From Planctomycetota bacterium (lineage in GTDB: Bacteria > Planctomycetota > Planctomycetia > Pirellulales > UBA1268): a stretch of 64,000 bases of DNA. Below are positions 35,655 to 43,571 of the stretch, one piece after another (the stretch's first letter is position 1; each line of letters begins with the position of its first letter). The stretch is from contig VGZO01000022.1 of assembly GCA_016872555.1 (NCBI GenBank), positions 1 through 64,000 of the forward strand, in the 5' to 3' direction. The notes beneath the pieces are model-generated. The model made no database searches. It saw nothing but the letters and a program-made list of their open reading frames with translations, and was not told the DNA's origin. A program made the position numbers and the translations under genes.

Positions 35655-36389
35655 TCAGATCAGGTAGCCCCCGGAGACCTTGATGTTGGTGCCGGTGACG
35701 TAACCGCTGGCCGGGTCGGCGAGAAACAGCACGGCCCGCGCCACGTCGTCGACCGTGCCGTACCGCCCCGCGGGAATCCGGTCGAGCGGCGGCTTGCGCT
35801 CGGAGTTGTCGAGCGTGCCCGGGGAGACGCCGTTGACGGTGATCCCGTGGGGTGCCTCGGTGACCGCCAGCGTGCGCGTCAGCAGGAGCACGCCCGCCTT
35901 GCCGATCTTGTAGGGGGTGACCATCGGCACGGCGAGCGGCGAGTCGGCATCGACGTCGATGATGTTGACGATCCGGCCGAAGCCTCGGCGCCGCATGAAG
36001 GGCAGTGCCGCACGGCAGGCGTGGTGGGTGATGTGGAGCGTGTGGTCGATGCCGTGGTGCCACTCGGCGACGTCCATCTCGCCGAGCGTCTTCCAGACGA
36101 TCGCCGAGGCGTTGTTGACGAGGATGTCGAGGCCGCCGAGGCGCTCGGCCGCGGTGGCGAAGGCGGCGGCCGTCGCCTCGGCGTCGTCGAGGTGGGCCGC
36201 CAGGGGCAGGGCACGCCGCCCCAGGGCCTCGATCGCCGCCACCACCTCGAGCGCCTCGGCATGGCTGTGGCGATAGTGGACGACGACGTCGGCACCCGCC
36301 TCGGCCAGCGCCAGACACAGTGCCCGGCCCGTGCGCTTGGCACCGCCGGTGACCAGCGCCACCCTTCCGAGGAGCGGTCGGGCGCTCAT
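35655..36389 (-). CDS. SDR oxidoreductase, pteridine reductase (PTR1/FolM)-like
   Basis: A 244-residue short-chain dehydrogenase with TGGAKRTGR (14-22), the TG-x3-R-x-G form that marks NADPH-dependent pteridine reductases, NNAS (92-95) and catalytic Tyr160/Lys164 (YKIGK). NIIDVDA replaces the usual serine-bearing NISS, as in FolM/PTR1 relatives. It overlaps the DHPS-like gene by ATGA, so a pterin or folate role is supported by context. The exact substrate is not known. Confidence 0.75.
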   Translation of the reverse strand: MSARPLLGRVALVTGGAKRTGRALCLALAEAGADVVVHYRHSHAEALEVVAAIEALGRRALPLAAHLDDAEATAAAFATAAERLGGLDILVNNASAIVWKTLGEMDVAEWHHGIDHTLHITHHACRAALPFMRRRGFGRIVNIIDVDADSPLAVPMVTPYKIGKAGVLLLTRTLAVTEAPHGITVNGVSPGTLDNSERKPPLDRIPAGRYGTVDDVARAVLFLADPASGYVTGTNIKVSGGYLI

Positions 36390-37189
36390 GGCGCGTCGGC
36401 CGTGGCCGCTCCGAGCAGGGCCTGGATCAGATCGGGGTGGTGGGTGCGGATCCAGTCGGCACCGGCAAACAGGACGTTCGACGCGAACAACAGCCGCGCG
36501 AGCGGCTCGGGCTTGCGCGCCGCGTAGAGAAGGATCGGGCAACCGAGCGTGCGGAGCCGGGGGAGGTTCCACAGGACGCTGTTTTGGAGCTGCGTCTTGC
36601 CGGCATCGTCGGTCGCAGGATGGATGATGCCGAGGTTCGGATCGACGATCACCTCCTGCACGCCGGCGGCCCGCGCCTCCTCCACGCGCGGCCCGAGATG
36701 GTCGAGGATCCCCTGGAGCCGGTAGGGCACCGGGGCGGCCGCGCGCATCCGGTAGGCATCGCCATACGGCATGTATGTGAGGATCAACGGCGCACCGGCG
36801 GCCGCCACCGCGGCCAGCGCCTCCTGCCCGATCACGGCGCCGGTGAAATTCACGACCGTCGCTCCCTCGGCGAGCGCCACGCGGACCGTCACCGGGCTCC
36901 AGGTATCGACCGACACGCTGAACCCCGCGTTGACGAGGCAGCGCAGCGCCGGCACGAGCCGCCGCTGCTCTTCGGCGTCGTCGATCATCGGTGCCGTGGC
37001 CGTGATCGACCGGGCACCGAGATCGATCACGGCACAGCCTTGGTCGCGGAGGAAACTCGCGCGCTCGAGGAGCTGGCCGGTGCCGTCGACAACCGAATCG
37101 GTGACCATCGACTCGGGCGACAGATTGACGACGCCGAGAAGCGTGCGCGACGGAGGAGAGTGCATCGGAATCCGGTCGAGGAGTCTCAT
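36386..37189 (-). CDS. Dihydropteroate synthase-like (pterin-binding TIM barrel) protein
   Basis: A 267-residue protein with the DHPS frame: LGVVNLSPES near the start, VIDLGARS, SVDTWSPVTVRVALAEGA-VVNFTG and YAARK near the end. It departs from real FolP at key places: the ESTRPG loop that binds p-aminobenzoate is replaced by ARSITATAP, and the pterin-binding Asn-Asp is Asn-Phe. So it is probably a paralogue with changed substrate. The ATG at 37189 is chosen; 37165 is possible. Coupled to the SDR by a four-base overlap. Confidence 0.65.
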   Translation of the reverse strand: MRLLDRIPMHSPPSRTLLGVVNLSPESMVTDSVVDGTGQLLERASFLRDQGCAVIDLGARSITATAPMIDDAEEQRRLVPALRCLVNAGFSVSVDTWSPVTVRVALAEGATVVNFTGAVIGQEALAAVAAAGAPLILTYMPYGDAYRMRAAAPVPYRLQGILDHLGPRVEEARAAGVQEVIVDPNLGIIHPATDDAGKTQLQNSVLWNLPRLRTLGCPILLYAARKPEPLARLLFASNVLFAGADWIRTHHPDLIQALLGAATADAP

Positions 37190-37322
37190 GTCGGCTGTTG
37201 CAGTCTTCGACGGCCACTTCCCTGGCCGCGCGCGTGCCGCGATCCCGAATGGCAGAACTGACGACTGTGACGCGGAAGGATACGCCGGCGGGCTCCACGT
37301 CGCCACGGACGGTGTGCTTTCG

Positions 37323-37328
37323 TATACT
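37323..37328 (+). promoter_or_regulatory. -10-like TATACT before the Uma2 gene
   Basis: TATACT about 47 bases before the ATG, in a locally AT-richer patch. No good -35 element is seen at the right spacing, so the call is weak. Confidence 0.25.
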
Positions 37329-37374
37329 GAGTACCACGGAATCATGAGTCGATCCCGCCGACAGTGCCGCCACC

Positions 37375-37998
37375 ATGGCCACGCTCCCTTCTGCCGCCCC
37401 GTCCCGCCATCTGATTTCGGTGGACGCGTTCCACCGCATGGCCGAGACGGGCATCCTCGGTCCCGAAGACCGCGTGGAGCTCATCGACGGGGAGATCATC
37501 GACATGTCGCCGATCGGAGTCCTCCATGCGGCGATCGTCGCGCGACTGGCTTCGTATTTCAGCCTGCGTCTCGGGGCGGCGGGGGGCGTGTGGTGCCAAA
37601 ACCCGCTCCATCTCGACGATTTCAGCGAGCCTGAACCCGATATCGCGATTCTCCGGCCTCGGGTCGACTTCTACACGGCATCGCATCCGGGTGCGGCCGA
37701 CGTGCTGCTCGTGATCGAGGTTGCCGACACGAGCCTCGCCTACGACCTCGGTACGAAGGTGCCCCTCTACGCCCGCCACGGCATTCCGGAGGTGTGGGTG
37801 ATCGACGCGGCCACGCGGCAGATCCGCGTGTTTCGCCGGCCGGTCGGCGGTGGCGAGGTCGGTCGCCCGGAGAGCAGCGGCTACGCCGAACAAGCGAGCG
37901 CCGATCCGCACGAAGCGGTCGCGTGTGCCACCGTGGTCGACGACGCCGGCAACGGGATTCCTGTCGAGCTGGCTCGACTCCTCCCGCGATTGGCATGA
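37375..37998 (+). CDS. Uma2-family (DUF820) PD-(D/E)xK nuclease-like protein
   Basis: A 207-residue Uma2 protein: VELIDGEIIDMSPIG (34-48), EPDIAILRP with Asp89, LLVIEVADTSLAYD with Glu115 and Lys128 completing the PD-(D/E)xK-type site, then the typical YARHGIPEVWVID. These proteins are abundant in cyanobacteria and planctomycetes; their biological role is unclear and a mobile or toxin-like function has been suggested. Stands alone between divergent and convergent neighbours. Confidence 0.82.
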   Translation: MATLPSAAPSRHLISVDAFHRMAETGILGPEDRVELIDGEIIDMSPIGVLHAAIVARLASYFSLRLGAAGGVWCQNPLHLDDFSEPEPDIAILRPRVDFYTASHPGAADVLLVIEVADTSLAYDLGTKVPLYARHGIPEVWVIDAATRQIRVFRRPVGGGEVGRPESSGYAEQASADPHEAVACATVVDDAGNGIPVELARLLPRLA

Positions 37999-38040
37999 CG
38001 GCCGTTCGCGACGGTCTGACCGGGCACCCTGCCGCCCACC

Positions 38041-38110
38041 CTCTTCCATGGCCCTCGGCCGCAGTCCGGCGGCCGCTCGGTCTGTCCGCAGCCTGCTACG
38101 GCTCGGCGTG
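38041..38110 (+). repeat. Dispersed structured repeat, copy D (shortened)
   Basis: CTTCCATGGCCC is followed directly by TCGGCCGC (38055-38062), loop AGTCCG and GCGGCCG (38069-38075), then a tail CCTGCTACGGCTCGGCGTG like that of copy C. The middle block is missing. It reaches into the end of the GT81 gene. Confidence 0.6.
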
Positions 38111-39316
38111 GTCCGCCGCGACGGCGGCAGCCAGCCGGGAGAGCGCGTCGGGGACGCGCGACATCACTTCGTCCCAGGTCGGGGCGAGCGGCGCGAGCCG
38201 ATCGTCGTCGACGAAGGCCTGCCCCGCCTCGAGTAGGCAGCCGGCGAAGAACGTCACGGCGCGCGCCTCGGCCGCACGGTCGAGCGCGAGGCCGTTGAGC
38301 GCCGCGTCAGCGGCATGCGAGTCGATCAGGTCGAGCACGATCCGCTGGTAGGCGTTGACCAGCGCCCGGACCAGCGCCCCGTCGACGACCTGCCCCTGGG
38401 CGGCGAGCCCCCGAAACAGGCCGAGGGCGATGTCGCGGCTCATCCGCCCGAGGCCGTCGCCGCTCCCGGTGGCGTCGGGGAAGGGCTGGTGCTTGTGGTC
38501 GTAGATGGCGGCGATGTCGACCTGGCAGATCTCGCGCGTCGAATGATCGCGGAACATCTCGGTGAGGACGCCGATCTCGAGCCCCCAGTCGCACGGCAGG
38601 TGCAGCCGCCGCGCGGCGCCGAACCGCAGCGCACACTCGCCGGCAAGCGGATAGCGGAAGCTGTCGAGGTACTCGAGGTACCGGCTCGGGGGCAGGCAGC
38701 GGCGCAGGGCGCGGAGCAGCGGCGTGACGAACAGCCGGCTGATGCGGCCATACATCACGCCATCGGTGACGCGCGGATAAAACGCCTTGGCAAACACGAA
38801 GCCGGCGTCGGGAAGGAGCAGGGGGTAGACGAGGCGGGCGAGCATCCGCGGCGTGAACGTGACGACATCGCAGTCGTGGAGCGCCACCACGTCGGCGTCC
38901 CCGAGCGCCTGGACGAGGCCGAGGCACAGCCAGATGTTGCGTCCCTTGCCGGCGGCCGCCGGCGCGAGCTGCTCGGCAGCCAACTCGGCGACGAGCCCGG
39001 CGACACGTGGGCCGTCGTTCCAGATCACGTGATGCGGCTGGGGGAGGCGCCCAAACAGGGCCCGCGCCGCGCGGAAGCCGGCGGCATCGGCGCGGTCGAG
39101 GCCGATGACGATCCTCCGCAGCCAGGGGATCGTCGCCAGTTGCCCCACGAACGGCTCCAGGGCGGGGCCATCGAGCTCGGCGTGGAGGCAGGGGAGCACG
39201 AGCGTGACCGCCGCCCGCTCCGCTGCGCGGGCGACCGCCGCCTCGGGCGCGCCCGCGCCGCGTTGGTCGAGGTCGTGGAGCGTGGTGACGATGCCGTTCT
39301 GGAAGAAGTCGCTCAT
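38096..39316 (-). CDS. GT81-type glucosyl/mannosyl-3-phosphoglycerate synthase-like glycosyltransferase
   Basis: A 406-residue GT-A glycosyltransferase with GKGRN (123-127) and the metal-binding HDCD (147-150). The long conserved stretch FRYPLAGE, WGLEIGVLTEM, ICQVDIA and YDHKHQ is what I know from glucosyl-3-phosphoglycerate synthases and their close relatives. It would join NDP-glucose (or mannose) to 3-phosphoglycerate. The ATG overlaps the stop of the phosphatase gene, so the two form the two-step path to the compatible solute glucosyl- or mannosylglycerate. Last gene of a long minus-strand run. Confidence 0.72.
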   Translation of the reverse strand: MSDFFQNGIVTTLHDLDQRGAGAPEAAVARAAERAAVTLVLPCLHAELDGPALEPFVGQLATIPWLRRIVIGLDRADAAGFRAARALFGRLPQPHHVIWNDGPRVAGLVAELAAEQLAPAAAGKGRNIWLCLGLVQALGDADVVALHDCDVVTFTPRMLARLVYPLLLPDAGFVFAKAFYPRVTDGVMYGRISRLFVTPLLRALRRCLPPSRYLEYLDSFRYPLAGECALRFGAARRLHLPCDWGLEIGVLTEMFRDHSTREICQVDIAAIYDHKHQPFPDATGSGDGLGRMSRDIALGLFRGLAAQGQVVDGALVRALVNAYQRIVLDLIDSHAADAALNGLALDRAAEARAVTFFAGCLLEAGQAFVDDDRLAPLAPTWDEVMSRVPDALSRLAAAVAADHAEP

Positions 39317-40167
39317 CGGGGCGTGCTCTCGGCCTCCGCGAGCGCTGCCTCGACCGCCTTGAGCCAGCGGAGTGGGCCGCCGGCGACGACCGCCCTGCCG
39401 ACGCGTTCGATCCCCGGCGCCGGATCGGCGAGCGTGAGCGGGGGCCGGTCCGGCGGGTGGAACACCAGCGCGATCGCGGCACCCTCGAGCAGCTTGCGGT
39501 CGTTCTCGGCATCGCCGCAGGCCAGCACGCGGTGATCGGGGGCGAGCCCGCCGTCCACCAACCAGGGCCGGACCCGCCCGAGCGCCTCCGCCTTCCCTCC
39601 GGCGGGAGCGACGTGCACGAGGCGCCCACCCGACACGGCCGAAAGACCGCGGGCGCCGAGGTGGTCCTGGAGCTTCGCCAGGGCGTGGGTGTCGTCCTCC
39701 CAGATGAGCGGGACGGTCGCGAGCCGCAGAAGCGCCAGCCGGGCCTGGGCGACGGAGATCCCGAGCCAGCGCCCGATCTCGGCCGGGGAGCGCTCGCCCA
39801 GCAGCGTGAAACGCAGGCCGTGGCGGTCACGGATGTCGCGGAGCAGCGGGGCGATCGCCTCGGGACCGTCGCCGGTGACGATCGCCCCGTAGCCACTCCT
39901 GCGCACCTCCGGCAGGGAACCGATCCGGGCGGGCCAGCGGTCGAGCGGCCAGCCGATGCCGGCGCCGTTCTCGAACACGAACGGCTGGGGGTCGAGGCCG
40001 GCGTCGTCGTGCAACGTCACCATTTCGCCGAACGTTTTGCTCGAGGCGAGCAGGGTCGCGACACCCCTTCGCTGCAGCTGCCGCAGGCAGTCCCCGACGG
40101 CGGGAACGTCGGCTGGGCCGCGGAGAAGGGTAGCGTCGACGTCGCTCGCGACCAGCCAGGTGCTCAT
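39313..40167 (-). CDS. Mannosyl-3-phosphoglycerate phosphatase-family HAD phosphatase
   Basis: A 284-residue Cof-type HAD phosphatase: Asp9-x-Asp11-x-Thr13 (ASDVDATLL), VFENGAGIGWP and motif IV CGDAENDRKLLE. It should remove phosphate from glucosyl- or mannosyl-3-phosphoglycerate made by the GT81 partner. The start overlaps the RND pump stop and its own stop overlaps the GT81 start (both ATGA), so it is coupled on both sides. Confidence 0.78.
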   Translation of the reverse strand: MSTWLVASDVDATLLRGPADVPAVGDCLRQLQRRGVATLLASSKTFGEMVTLHDDAGLDPQPFVFENGAGIGWPLDRWPARIGSLPEVRRSGYGAIVTGDGPEAIAPLLRDIRDRHGLRFTLLGERSPAEIGRWLGISVAQARLALLRLATVPLIWEDDTHALAKLQDHLGARGLSAVSGGRLVHVAPAGGKAEALGRVRPWLVDGGLAPDHRVLACGDAENDRKLLEGAAIALVFHPPDRPPLTLADPAPGIERVGRAVVAGGPLRWLKAVEAALAEAESTPR

Positions 40168-43100
40168 GAATCGCTCTCTCCGGCCACCGGACCACCGTCG
40201 GCCGCTTGGCGATCGCTCCCGTCGAGAAACGGCGTAGCGCCTGCCGTCGTCAGCGCGCCCGCCTCGCCGACGGCGAGGCCCCGCCCACCGCACGCGAAAA
40301 ACAGCGCCGGCGTCACGATCTGATCGAGGATCGTCGACCCGACCATCCCGCCGAACACGACGACCGCCAACGGCTCGAGGATCTCCTTGCCGGGCTGGCC
40401 GGCACCGAACAACAGGGGCAGCAGTCCGAAAAACGATGTGAACGCCGTCATCAGCACCGGTGCGAGCCGCTCGACGCTGCCGCGGATCACCATCCGCTCG
40501 CCGAACGGCTCTCCCTCGTAACGCATCAGGTGGAGGTAGTGCGAGATCATCATGATGCCGTTGCGACTGACGATCCCGATCAGGGTGATGAATCCGACCG
40601 AATGGGCGACGGACAGCGTCGTCGCCCCCGCCCAGACCCGAGGCCACTGCCACCACGGCACCGCCGCGAGGGCCTCCGCCGAGGGCTGGTTGACGATCAA
40701 CAGCGCCACCACCGAGCCGAGCGCCGCCAGCGGCACGTTGACGAGCACCTGCAGCGCCGCCGGCCACGACCCGAGCGCCTTGCACAGCAGCATGAAGACG
40801 CCGACCACCGCCGCCGTGCCGAGGATCAGCAGCCGGCGGGTGGCGTCGCGGCGCGCCTCGAACTGCCCACCGAGGACCACGCCGGCATCGCCCGGAAGGC
40901 CACGGAGCCGCTCCTCGACCGGCGCGATCGCGGCGCGGATGTCGGCCACGACTCCGGCGAGGTCGCGGCCGGCGACGTTGCAGGAGACGACGATCCGCCG
41001 CTGCACGTGTTCGCGATTGATCGTGTTGGGCCCGGTGGTGTCGAGCACCTCGGCGACCTGGCCGAGGGCCACGCGGCGCCCCGAGGGCGTCTCGAGGATC
41101 GTCTCGTTGATGATCGCCGGGCTGGCACGCGACTCCTCGTCGTACCACACGACCAATCCGAACGAGCGGTCGCCCTCCACGACCTGCGAGACCAGCCGCC
41201 CCTTGTAGGCCGTTTCGAGCAGCTCGGCGACGTCGCCGGGGGCGAGGCCGTGGCGTGCCGCCTCGCGGTGATCGACGCGGAGCCTGACCTGGGGGATCTC
41301 GACCTGCGGCTCGACCTGGAGGTCGACGACGCCGGGGATCGGGGCCATCCGGGCTTCGATGTCGGCGGCCGCGGCGCGGAGCTCGCGGAGATCGCTGCCG
41401 AACACCTTGACGACGACCTGGGCACGCACGCCGGAGAGGATGTGGTCGAGCCGGTGGGAGATCGGCTGGCCGATGGCGAGGCGCACCGCGGGGATCGTGG
41501 TGATCCGGTCGCGAATGTCCGCGACGACCTCGTCCCGGGGGCGGCCGACCCGCTCCGTCCCCCACAGGTGGAGCACCGGCACCAACCGGAGCACCGCGGC
41601 ACCGAGACCGGCGATCGGCCGCTCGTGCGGTGCGAGACGGACGTCGATCTCCGAGGAGTGGACTCCCTCGGCGTGTTCGTCGAGCTCGGCGCGACCGGTG
41701 CGGCGCGACAGCGCGATCACCTCGGGCACCTCGAGCACCTGGGCCTCGACGAGCCGGGCGATGCGACTGCTCTCGGCGAGGCTCGTCCCCGGCTCGGTCT
41801 GGACGCCGATCGTCAGCGTGCCCTCGTTGAACGGGGGGAGGAACTCGCCCCCCATCCAGCCGATCGACGCGACACTGGCGACCACCAGGATCGCGACGAC
41901 CACCAGCACGCCCCGGGCGTGTCGGAGCGTGAAGCGGAGGACGGCGGCGTCGAGCCGCTTGAGGAGGCGGAGGAACCACGGGTCGTCGGCCTCGTCGAGG
42001 AGGCGCGACCGCCCGAGCAGGAGGTACCCGAGCACGGGGGTCACCGTCAGCGACACCGCCAGCGAGCAGAGGAGGGCGATCACGTAGGCGAGGCCGAGGG
42101 GGGCGAACATCCTCCCCTCGAGGCCGGTCAACGAGAGCAGGGGCACGACGACGAGCGTGACGATCAGCGTTGCATAGACGATCGAATTGCGGACCTCGGC
42201 CGACGCCCGGAACACGACGCGCAACGGGTGCTCGGGGCGCGCGGCGTGGCGGTTTTCCCGGAGGCGCCGGTAGATGTTCTCGATGTCGACGATCGAGTCG
42301 TCGACGAGGTCGCCGATCGCGACGGCGATGCCGCCGAGCGTCATCGTGTTGAGCGTGATGCCGCAGCCGCGGAACACGAGGACCGTCGCCAGGATCGACA
42401 GCGGCATCGCCGTCAGCGCGGCGACGCTGACGCGGAGGTTCCACATGAACAAGAACAGCACCACGACGACCCACAGCGCACCGTCGCGGACCGCCTCGAC
42501 GACGTTGTCGATCGCGGCCCGGATGAAGTCGGCCTGCCGGAAGATCCGGCGCTCGATCGTCACGCCGGGGGGAAGATCGGCTTGGATCCCGTCGAGGACC
42601 GCATCGACGCGCCGGTCGAGGGCGAGCGTCGCGGCGGCGGGCTGCTTCTGGATCGCGATGATCACCGCCGGCCCCCCCGTCGTGCCCCCGTCCTCCTTGA
42701 GCTGCACGGCGCCGTCGCCGCGCTTGACCGGCCCGCCGAAGACGACGTCGGCGACGTCCCTGACGAGCACCGGCCGCGGGGCGCGCCACGCCACCGGCGT
42801 GTCGCCGACCTCGTCGAGCGTGAACGACTGGCCGCTGATCCGGATCAACGACTCGCGCGTGCCGTCCTCCATCACTCCGCCACCGGCGATCGCATTGGCC
42901 TTCGCCGCGGCGTCGACGAGCTGGCGCAGCGTCACGTCCTGCGCCGCCAGCCGGGTCGGCGAGGTGATGATCTGGTACTGCTTGAGGATGCCCCCCATGA
43001 CCGTCACCTGGGCGACCCCGTCGATCGCCAGCAACCGGTTGCGGATCGTGAACTCGGCGAGCGTCCGCATCGCCAGGGCGCTGTCGCGCGCGGCGTCGGG

Positions 43101-43556
43101 GCCGTCGATCGGGCGCGTGTCGCGAAGGCCGAGGAGCATGATCTCCCCCATGATCGACGACACCGGGGCCATGACCGGGGTGGCGTCGGCCGGGAGCCGG
43201 CCGCGGGCGAGCTGGAGCTTCTCGGCGACGATCTGCCGGTCGCGGAAGATGTCGGTCCCCCATTCGAACTCGACCCACACGATCGACAGGCCGATCCCCG
43301 ATGACGAGCGGACGCGGCGGACACCGGTGGCGCCGTTGAGGAGGTATTCGAGGTGCCGGGTGACGAGTGTCTCGACCTCCTCGGGGGCGAGCCCCGGGGC
43401 CTCGGTCATCACCGTGACCGTCGGCCGGTCGAGATCGGGGAAGACGTCGACCGGCATCCGCTCGAGCGCCACGGCCCCGGCGACCGCCACCGCCAGTGCC
43501 GCGGCGAGGACGGCAAGCCGGTTGCGGAGCGAGAAGGCGATGATCGCGTCGAGCAT
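40164..43556 (-). CDS. Heavy-metal RND efflux pump (CusA/CzcA family)
   Basis: A 1130-residue inner-membrane transporter of the usual CusA/CzcA length. N-terminal helix (about 8-28), the first periplasmic loop with VDVFPDLDRPTVTV and APEEVE, the TM4 motif GDLVDDSIVDIENI (about 410-423) with paired Asp for proton flow, and the family's LARMTD-like ending region in altered form. It sits 15 bases after the adaptor stop with its own GAGGGG site. The metal (Cu, Ag, Zn, Co or Cd) cannot be fixed from sequence; Cys- and His-rich partners favour copper. No outer-membrane TolC-type gene is seen. Confidence 0.88.
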   Translation of the reverse strand: MLDAIIAFSLRNRLAVLAAALAVAVAGAVALERMPVDVFPDLDRPTVTVMTEAPGLAPEEVETLVTRHLEYLLNGATGVRRVRSSSGIGLSIVWVEFEWGTDIFRDRQIVAEKLQLARGRLPADATPVMAPVSSIMGEIMLLGLRDTRPIDGPDAARDSALAMRTLAEFTIRNRLLAIDGVAQVTVMGGILKQYQIITSPTRLAAQDVTLRQLVDAAAKANAIAGGGVMEDGTRESLIRISGQSFTLDEVGDTPVAWRAPRPVLVRDVADVVFGGPVKRGDGAVQLKEDGGTTGGPAVIIAIQKQPAAATLALDRRVDAVLDGIQADLPPGVTIERRIFRQADFIRAAIDNVVEAVRDGALWVVVVLFLFMWNLRVSVAALTAMPLSILATVLVFRGCGITLNTMTLGGIAVAIGDLVDDSIVDIENIYRRLRENRHAARPEHPLRVVFRASAEVRNSIVYATLIVTLVVVPLLSLTGLEGRMFAPLGLAYVIALLCSLAVSLTVTPVLGYLLLGRSRLLDEADDPWFLRLLKRLDAAVLRFTLRHARGVLVVVAILVVASVASIGWMGGEFLPPFNEGTLTIGVQTEPGTSLAESSRIARLVEAQVLEVPEVIALSRRTGRAELDEHAEGVHSSEIDVRLAPHERPIAGLGAAVLRLVPVLHLWGTERVGRPRDEVVADIRDRITTIPAVRLAIGQPISHRLDHILSGVRAQVVVKVFGSDLRELRAAAADIEARMAPIPGVVDLQVEPQVEIPQVRLRVDHREAARHGLAPGDVAELLETAYKGRLVSQVVEGDRSFGLVVWYDEESRASPAIINETILETPSGRRVALGQVAEVLDTTGPNTINREHVQRRIVVSCNVAGRDLAGVVADIRAAIAPVEERLRGLPGDAGVVLGGQFEARRDATRRLLILGTAAVVGVFMLLCKALGSWPAALQVLVNVPLAALGSVVALLIVNQPSAEALAAVPWWQWPRVWAGATTLSVAHSVGFITLIGIVSRNGIMMISHYLHLMRYEGEPFGERMVIRGSVERLAPVLMTAFTSFFGLLPLLFGAGQPGKEILEPLAVVVFGGMVGSTILDQIVTPALFFACGGRGLAVGEAGALTTAGATPFLDGSDRQAADGGPVAGESDS

Positions 43557-43571
43557 CCGATCACCCCCTCG

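Noticed and set aside
39313-43278. A 1321-codon minus-strand frame across the RND gene
   Set aside because: Only its last 284 codons (the HAD phosphatase) are real; the rest is an out-of-frame reading of the RND pump.
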